Source of the DNA: Thermomicrobiaceae bacterium
Lineage (GTDB): Bacteria; Chloroflexota; Chloroflexia; Thermomicrobiales; Thermomicrobiaceae
Assembly: GCA_007123655.1 (NCBI GenBank)
Contig: SKKR01000525.1
Location: 1 to 10,994 of the forward strand
Direction: 5' to 3'
DNA length: 10,994 nt
Shown here: positions 7,311-10,994 of the stretch, one piece after another
How positions within the stretch are numbered: the first letter of the stretch is position 1
How the letters are laid out: each line of letters opens with the position of its first letter
Program-made: the position numbers and the translations under genes
The notes under the pieces: model-generated
Database searches by the model: none
Seen by the model: the letters and a program-made list of their open reading frames with translations, nothing else
Told to the model about the DNA's origin: nothing

Positions 7311-8086
7311 CTTTTTCGACACTTGAACAGGGTTTTGCGATCGGTAAACGACGCCACCCGACCATCGACCACCTCGACCCAGAACTGTTCCAGACACGCG
7401 GGAGACGCGCTCAGAATCCAGGCTTCAAGGTCACTCCGATTCCGGGCGGTCATTCGACTCCGCCGCGTCCAGTCGTCGAAATCATGCGTCTTCGGGAAGT
7501 CTTCAGCCTGCTCCAGACTGAAACCGGCGCCTTCGAGCATCCGTCGCCACTCGAGTTTCGTGTAGGAGCGAACGTGGCTGTGATCGCGGCGATACTCGAG
7601 TTCGTTCAACCAGCGATCCTGCTCCGCATCGTCCGGCGCGGTGCTGTCCAGCAGCAGGAACAGCCCTCCTGGACGGAGCACGCGACCGACTTCGCGCGCG
7701 AACTGAGCCGGGTCGGAGAAATGGTGCGGCGCGATCCGGCACGTAACCAGATCGAAGACAGCCCCGGAAAAAGGCAACTCCTCGGCATCGGCGAGACGGA
7801 AACTCACGTTGTGGATCCCGGCAGCCTGCATCTCGGCCCGCGCCGTATCGAGCATTTCGGGAGTAAGATCCGAGACAACGACATGTGAGACGTTCGGCGC
7901 GATCGCTCGTGCGGTGTGTCCCGCTCCGGTTGCAATGTCGAGCGCCTCGACATCCGGGCGGCATTCCGCCAGCGCGACGAGATGGTCGAGGTCAGCGCCC
8001 CCGCGATGCGTCGCGCTCACCGCGTACGCCGCCGATGTCCCCCCGAACTGCTTGCGCACGCGATCTTTGATCTGGTCCTGTGTCAA
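7307..8086 (-). CDS. Class I SAM-dependent methyltransferase (UbiE/Methyltransf_11 type)
   Basis: Cytosolic methyltransferase of 259 residues from the TTG start; the methyl acceptor is unknown. Counting from that start, it opens with TQDQIKDRVRKQFG, a typical beginning for this group. Motif I is LDIATGAGHT (residues 49-58). The ribose-binding acid is Asp73 in SDLTPEML. ADAEELPF (about 99-106) is the adenine-binding block. FDLVTCRIAPHHF follows, then GRVLRPGGLFLLLD (134-147) as motif III. The frame is open to 8317, but an ATG that far out would lie inside the SAM riboswitch of the other strand and adds unconserved residues. TTG at 8086 has AAGGGG six bases upstream and is chosen; ATG at 8128 is the alternative. 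The first 4 bases overlap the stop of the M48 gene. It is transcribed away from metX. Confidence 0.82.
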   Translation of the reverse strand: MTQDQIKDRVRKQFGGTSAAYAVSATHRGGADLDHLVALAECRPDVEALDIATGAGHTARAIAPNVSHVVVSDLTPEMLDTARAEMQAAGIHNVSFRLADAEELPFSGAVFDLVTCRIAPHHFSDPAQFAREVGRVLRPGGLFLLLDSTAPDDAEQDRWLNELEYRRDHSHVRSYTKLEWRRMLEGAGFSLEQAEDFPKTHDFDDWTRRSRMTARNRSDLEAWILSASPACLEQFWVEVVDGRVASFTDRKTLFKCRKS

Positions 8087-8092
8087 ACCACA

Positions 8093-8098
8093 CCCCTT
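8093..8098 (-). promoter_or_regulatory. Ribosome binding site favouring the TTG start at 8086
   Basis: AAGGGG on the minus strand, six bases before TTG at 8086. The in-frame ATG at 8128 lacks a comparable site, so this one decides the shorter methyltransferase start. Confidence 0.6.
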
Positions 8099-8167
8099 CA
8101 GGTCCCCGCGAATACTGGCGGCGAGCATACCACGCTCGTCGACGTAACGATGTCGGAGCGCGCGCTC

Positions 8168-8196
8168 TTGACAGCAACTCCGAATCCACGTACTAT
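8168..8196 (+). promoter_or_regulatory. Promoter of the metX leader transcript
   Basis: A perfect -35 TTGACA (8168-8173), a 17-base spacer and TACTAT (8191-8196) as -10, four of six matches to TATAAT. Transcription would begin near 8203, about 17 bases before the first paired base of the SAM riboswitch and roughly 515 bases before the metX start, which fits a long RNA-controlled leader. Confidence 0.75.
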
Positions 8197-8219
8197 AGTG
8201 CGCACAATTGAATGTGAGC

Positions 8220-8328
8220 TTTCGCTCATCAAGAGTGGTGGAGGGAGACGGCCCTACGAAGCCCGGCAACCAGTGCTTACTGCACCAGGTGCCAAGTCCG
8301 GCGGAGACGTTCCGCAAGATGAGCGAAA
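8220..8328 (+). ncRNA. SAM-I (S-box) riboswitch aptamer
   Basis: Class I S-adenosylmethionine aptamer in the leader of metX. The closing helix P1 pairs 8220-8230 with 8318-8328 over 11 perfect base pairs. The conserved core follows in order: AAGAG, GGTGGAGGGA (8237-8246), GGCCC, GAAGCCCGGCAACC (8258-8271), GGTGCCAAGTCC (8288-8299) and AAGATGAG. P3 is closed by GTGC/GCAC (8273-8276 with 8282-8285) and P4 by GCGGA/TCCGC (8301-8305 with 8311-8315). In this family, SAM binding stabilises P1 and leaves the downstream terminator free to form, so high SAM turns the gene off. It sits upstream of a second regulatory RNA, a T-box. Confidence 0.96.
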
Positions 8329-8339
8329 AGTGATGAACC

Positions 8340-8369
8340 CCTCCACCAATCGTGGAGGTTTCTTTATTT
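8340..8369 (+). terminator. Intrinsic terminator of the SAM-I riboswitch
   Basis: CCTCCAC (8340-8346) pairs with GTGGAGG (8352-8358) across a 5-base loop and is followed by TTTCTTTATTT. The 5' arm is also complementary, over 10 bases (8339-8348), to the 5' strand of aptamer helix P2 (8236-8245). A second copy of CCTCCAC at 8370-8376 can pair with the 3' arm. These give alternative folds in which the terminator cannot form. Confidence 0.92.
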
Positions 8370-8600
8370 CCTCCACTCGAACGAAAAAGGTGACGACGAG
8401 GAGAGTAGGCGCGAGCATCTCCGGACGCAGCGAGCCGCGTTGGTGTGAGGCGGTACGGAGCTCGACGCCGAAGATGACCTCAGAGCCGCGGCCCGAACCG
8501 CTTTGCGCCAAGTAGGGTACGCCGGGTTGACTACCGTTATCACGGTCAGGGTGTGGATCGACGCACCCGGCAAGGCTCGCGTCGCGAGGCGCGAGCGAAT

Positions 8601-8640
8601 CGGGGTGGTACCACGGGTTTGGCATGATGACCCGTCCCCG
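8601..8640 (+). promoter_or_regulatory. T-box antiterminator with tRNA acceptor-binding bulge
   Basis: CGGGG (8601-8605) pairs with CCCCG (8636-8640), and ACGGGT (8613-8618) pairs with ACCCGT (8630-8635). They are separated by the seven-base bulge TGGTACC (8606-8612). TGGT (8606-8609) can pair with the ACCA end of a tRNA whose discriminator base is A. This is the standard two-helix T-box antiterminator and excludes the terminator at 8630-8656. Confidence 0.9.
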
Positions 8641-8658
8641 CGCTTCGGGGACGGGTTT
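8630..8658 (+). terminator. Intrinsic terminator of the T-box leader
   Basis: ACCCGTCCCC (8630-8639) pairs perfectly with GGGGACGGGT (8647-8656) around a 7-base loop. The run of T is short (three, then CGCG), so it may be a leaky terminator. Its 5' arm is the same segment used by the antiterminator. Confidence 0.85.
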
Positions 8659-8717
8659 CGCGTTCCCGAAGCAGATGTTAGTGACTGCCGGTACTACTCA
8701 GATTCCTGGAGGGGTTC

Positions 8718-9830
8718 GTGACCGCAACGATTCAACGATGTTCGCAGTTCACCCGGGCAATCGCCACGCCAACCGACCCGTTCATCACTGAACATGGCGA
8801 GCGTCTGGACCACGCAAAGCTCGCGTTTGAGACCTGGGGGACGTTGAGTTCACGCCGTGACAATGCCATTCTCCTGATCCACGCGCTCACCGGTGACTCA
8901 CACGCAGCCAGTCACCAGGCGGACGATGTCCCGGGCTGGTTCGAAGGAATGATCGGTCCCGGCAAGGCACTGGACACTGACCGGTTCCACGTGATCTGTA
9001 CAAACCTCCTGGGGGGTTGCAGCGGGTCGACCGGTCCACGCTCGATCGACCCGCGAACCGGGCAGCGGTACAACCTCGCATTCCCCATGCTGACAGTACG
9101 CGATCTCGTACGCGCGCAGATTCGCTTGCTCGACCGGTTGGGAATCAGTCGCCTTCATGCGGTAGTTGGCGGCTCACTCGGGGGAATGCAGGCCCTGGAA
9201 TTCGCGGCCATGTATCCCGAGCGTGTGGGGCGGATCGTTCCGATCGGCAGTTCGGCTTATTTCAGCCCGCAGGGAATCGCTTACAACGAGGTTCAGCGGC
9301 GAGCCATTCTGATGGACCCGAACTTTCGCGGCGGCGAGTACGACGACGAACAGGGCCCGGACCAGGGTCTGGCAGTTGCCCGGATGCTCGGCATGATTAC
9401 CTATCAGAGCGACGAATTGATGAAATCGCGCTTCGGCCGCAGCACCGACGCCAGATACCACGAATGGCCCGAGTTCCAGAAGCGCTTCGACATCGAAGGC
9501 TATCTCCACTACCAGGGCGACAAACTCGTCAGGCGATTCGATGCCAACTCGTACCTTTACCTCACCCGCGCGATGGATTCACACGACATCGGCTGGAAGC
9601 GAGGTGGAGTGGAAGAGGGACTGCGACTGATCGACGCCCCGACGCTCGGAATCGGCATCTCGTCGGACATCCTGTTCCCTCGGTCGTACACGATCGAGTT
9701 CGTGGATCACCTGCGGAAGCTCGGCGTAGACGCCCACTATCAGGAACTCGACTCACCCCACGGGCACGACGCGTTCCTGGTCGACTTTGACCAGCTCAAC
9801 GAGCGCATGGGCGATTTCATCGCTCGTTGA
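8718..9830 (+). CDS. metX: Homoserine O-acetyltransferase (MetX)
   Basis: Alpha/beta-hydrolase-fold acyltransferase of 370 residues, the normal MetX length. It activates homoserine with an acyl-CoA as the first committed step of methionine synthesis. The oxyanion region is ILLIHALTGDSHA (51-63). NLLGGCSGSTGP (96-107) is a MetX family block. The nucleophile is Ser153 in GGSLGGMQAL. The catalytic acid is Asp317 in ISSDILFP, and the base is His350 in SPHGHDAFLVD. Acetyl or succinyl donor cannot be decided by eye; MetX members of both kinds exist. The start is GTG at 8718 with TGGAGGGG 5 bases upstream. It is led by a tandem SAM-I riboswitch and a T-box, so it should respond to both SAM and charging of tRNA-Met. 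It converges on hom, which makes its substrate, with only 24 bases between the stops. Confidence 0.95.
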   Translation: MTATIQRCSQFTRAIATPTDPFITEHGERLDHAKLAFETWGTLSSRRDNAILLIHALTGDSHAASHQADDVPGWFEGMIGPGKALDTDRFHVICTNLLGGCSGSTGPRSIDPRTGQRYNLAFPMLTVRDLVRAQIRLLDRLGISRLHAVVGGSLGGMQALEFAAMYPERVGRIVPIGSSAYFSPQGIAYNEVQRRAILMDPNFRGGEYDDEQGPDQGLAVARMLGMITYQSDELMKSRFGRSTDARYHEWPEFQKRFDIEGYLHYQGDKLVRRFDANSYLYLTRAMDSHDIGWKRGGVEEGLRLIDAPTLGIGISSDILFPRSYTIEFVDHLRKLGVDAHYQELDSPHGHDAFLVDFDQLNERMGDFIAR

Positions 9831-9854
9831 GCTAACGCGGACTCCGACAACGAA

Positions 9855-10856
9855 CTACGAGGTCCAGGGCGGCGTGGCGCTGCTTCCACACCGCAGTGCC
9901 TCCAGAACGTCGGACACGATCGCTGACGCGGTCGGTGACGGCCCCGCGCCCTGCCCGCTGAGAACAACGGGTCCCACACTGTCACCCACGATCTCCACGG
10001 CGTTGTGGTTGTCTTTGACGTGCGCCAGCAGATTCGCCTGAGCCACTCGCTCCGGCCTGACACTCGCGGTGACACGTCCGTCCTTCAATGTCGCCTGGGC
10101 CAGCAACTTGAGCACCTGACCCTCATTTCGAGCCGTTTCGATATCCTCCGGGCGAATCCCGGTGATCCCGGTTCGCTCAATTGACTCCGGATGGATGTGC
10201 TGACCGGCCATCATCGACGCGAGGATCGAGAGCTTGTACACCGCGTCGTATCCTTCGACGTCCGCGGTCGGGTCAGGTTCGGCGTAGCCGAGTTCCTGGG
10301 CCTTCTTCAGGGCATCGTCGAACGTTGCACCTGCGTCGGTCATCTGGGTCAGGATGTAATTCGTCGTTCCGTTGACGATCCCGCGAATGGACGTCACCTG
10401 ATTGGCCGCGAGAATCTGTCGATAGCTGACCAGCAGTGGTATGCCGCCTCCGACGCTCGCCTCGCACAGCAGAGCCGCTCCGGACTCGTGCGCAGTTCGC
10501 AGCAATCGCTCGAAATGGAAGGCAAGCGCCTCCTTGTTGGCGGTCACCACGTGCTTTCCGGCGGCCAGCGATTTCGCCATGTAGTCCGCGGCCGGGGATT
10601 GTCCACCCAGCACTTCCACGACAACGTCGACCCGGTCATCGCCGGTGATCTCATCGATATCCTGCGTGACGATTTCCCCCGGGAGGTTTCCCCGGGCCGC
10701 ACGCTCTGGACCGCGTTCGAGGACCTTTGCGATCTCGATCGACAGTCCGTACTGCCGCTCGATCTCCGGCGCGCGCTTCTGTAACAGGTTCGCTACCGCG
10801 CTCCCGATCGTACCCAGCCCGAGAATCGCGACTCCAGCGGAACGCTTCGGATTCAT
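9855..10856 (-). CDS. hom: Homoserine dehydrogenase
   Basis: NAD(P)H-dependent oxidoreductase that reduces aspartate-semialdehyde to homoserine, the branch point to threonine and methionine. From ATG 10856 it has 333 residues, the length of the short form without the C-terminal ACT domain, so allosteric control by threonine through ACT is not expected. The Rossmann motif is GLGTIG (13-18). HVVTANKEA holds Lys108. NGTTNYI is at 162-168. The catalytic segment AEPDPTADVEGYDAVYK has Glu193, Asp199, Asp204 and Lys208 at the same spacing as in the yeast enzyme. It closes with GQGAGPSPTASAIVSDV. The start at 10856 has GGGGAAGGG upstream at good distance; ATG at 10862 is too close to it, and the open frame to 10892 is not needed. 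It is convergent with metX. The last 10 residues look unconserved. Confidence 0.94.
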   Translation of the reverse strand: MNPKRSAGVAILGLGTIGSAVANLLQKRAPEIERQYGLSIEIAKVLERGPERAARGNLPGEIVTQDIDEITGDDRVDVVVEVLGGQSPAADYMAKSLAAGKHVVTANKEALAFHFERLLRTAHESGAALLCEASVGGGIPLLVSYRQILAANQVTSIRGIVNGTTNYILTQMTDAGATFDDALKKAQELGYAEPDPTADVEGYDAVYKLSILASMMAGQHIHPESIERTGITGIRPEDIETARNEGQVLKLLAQATLKDGRVTASVRPERVAQANLLAHVKDNHNAVEIVGDSVGPVVLSGQGAGPSPTASAIVSDVLEALRCGSSATPPWTS

Positions 10857-10937
10857 GTTCATCCCTTCCCCGACAACCGTGGCAAGTTCCACTTACACTG
10901 TTGCATTTCCGTTCGAATATTGTTATTGTCTGCACAC

Positions 10938-10960
10938 ATCCGGTGCGAGTCGCACCGGAT
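10938..10960. repeat. Perfect 23-base inverted repeat upstream of hom
   Basis: ATCCGGTGCGA and its exact reverse complement flank a single central G, so as RNA it makes a 9-base stem with a 5-base loop. It lies about 80 bases before the hom start. No U-tract follows on either strand, so a terminator is unlikely. It may be an operator or a leader hairpin for hom. The AT-rich stretch 10915-10930 next to it could hold the -10 region, but no clear promoter is seen. Confidence 0.55.
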
Positions 10961-10994
10961 ACCCAGTGTAGCAATGTCGGAAAGGACATCGCTC

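Larger units (their letters stand above)
8390..8658 (+). ncRNA. T-box leader, predicted specific for tRNA-Met
   Basis: A tRNA-sensing leader, second in tandem after the SAM-I riboswitch. Stem I: GAGG (8398-8401) pairs with CCTC (8478-8481). The specifier loop has AGTA (8404-8407) facing GAA (8470-8472), the usual S-turn, then G, the triplet ATG (8474-8476) and A. The helix above it is 8408-8416 with 8460-8469, one base bulged. The apical part has AGCGA (8429-8433) and GGTG (8442-8445), as in the tRNA-elbow-binding loops. A middle domain is closed by GCCGGGT/ACCCGGC (8521-8527 with 8565-8571). Stem III is GCTCGCG/CGCGAGC (8575-8581 with 8590-8596). The T-box sequence GGGGTGGTACCACGGG is at 8602-8617. 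Uncharged tRNA would stabilise the antiterminator and let transcription reach metX. Confidence 0.93.

Noticed and set aside
7288..7322. Possible AT-rich hairpin at the M48/methyltransferase junction
   Set aside because: GCGAAAA and TTTTTCG can pair over about six weak base pairs across the shared stop codons, but the stem is short and AT-rich, so it is not called a terminator.
8087..8317. N-terminal extension of the methyltransferase frame
   Set aside because: The extra 77 residues are unconserved in character, and their coding span covers the metX promoter and most of the SAM riboswitch on the other strand. The TTG at 8086 has a good ribosome site.
7916..8515. 199-codon open frame on the plus strand over the riboswitch region
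   Set aside because: It runs through the methyltransferase antisense, the promoter and the SAM aptamer, has no family resemblance, and the structured RNA explains the sequence.

Overview
The window is about 11 kb of GC-rich (roughly 60%) bacterial chromosome with GTG and TTG starts mixed with ATG. Nine protein genes and one large RNA-controlled leader can be supported. Three things fit a Gram-positive-like bacterium, most likely a Chloroflexota (Thermomicrobia-like) lineage: a diderm-independent lipoprotein, a TreT-type trehalose synthase beside an OtsA-like enzyme, and methionine control by a SAM-I riboswitch plus a T-box. This placement is an inference from gene content, not from a database search. 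No mobile element, CRISPR array, tRNA or rRNA gene is visible.

Layout. 93-491 (+) encodes a small cupredoxin lipoprotein. It faces a zinc-ribbon protein of unknown role (640-1065, -) across a bidirectional hairpin terminator at 574-602. 1155-2459 (+) and 2574-4145 (+) encode two trehalose-type glycosyltransferases, a GT4 TreT-like synthase and a GT20 OtsA-like synthase, probably co-transcribed. Reading the other way, 5328-5978 (-) encodes a LysE-family exporter, followed on the same strand by a DmpA-like self-processing aminopeptidase at 4142-5269 (-). 6153-7310 (+) is a membrane M48/Ste24-type metalloprotease. 7307-8086 (-) is a class I SAM-dependent methyltransferase. 8718-9830 (+) is metX (homoserine O-acyltransferase), convergent with hom (homoserine dehydrogenase, 9855-10856, -).

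The most striking region is the 550-base leader of metX. A promoter with a perfect TTGACA box (8168-8196) is followed by a complete SAM-I (S-box) riboswitch with its own intrinsic terminator (8220-8369). Next comes a complete T-box leader (about 8390-8658) with stem I, specifier loop, stem III, antiterminator with the UGGN bulge, and a competing terminator. The triplet at the specifier position reads ATG and the bulge reads TGGT, which suits a methionine tRNA with A at the discriminator position. metX would therefore be transcribed only when SAM is scarce and tRNA-Met is uncharged, a two-input gate sensing the end product and the amino acid separately.

Functionally, hom makes homoserine and metX activates it toward methionine. 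Methionine gives SAM, which the divergent methyltransferase uses. The trehalose pair suggests compatible-solute synthesis. The exporter/aminopeptidase pair suggests peptide breakdown coupled to amino-acid efflux. Two convergent gene pairs (4142-4145 and 7307-7310) share a single CTAG in which both stop codons overlap.
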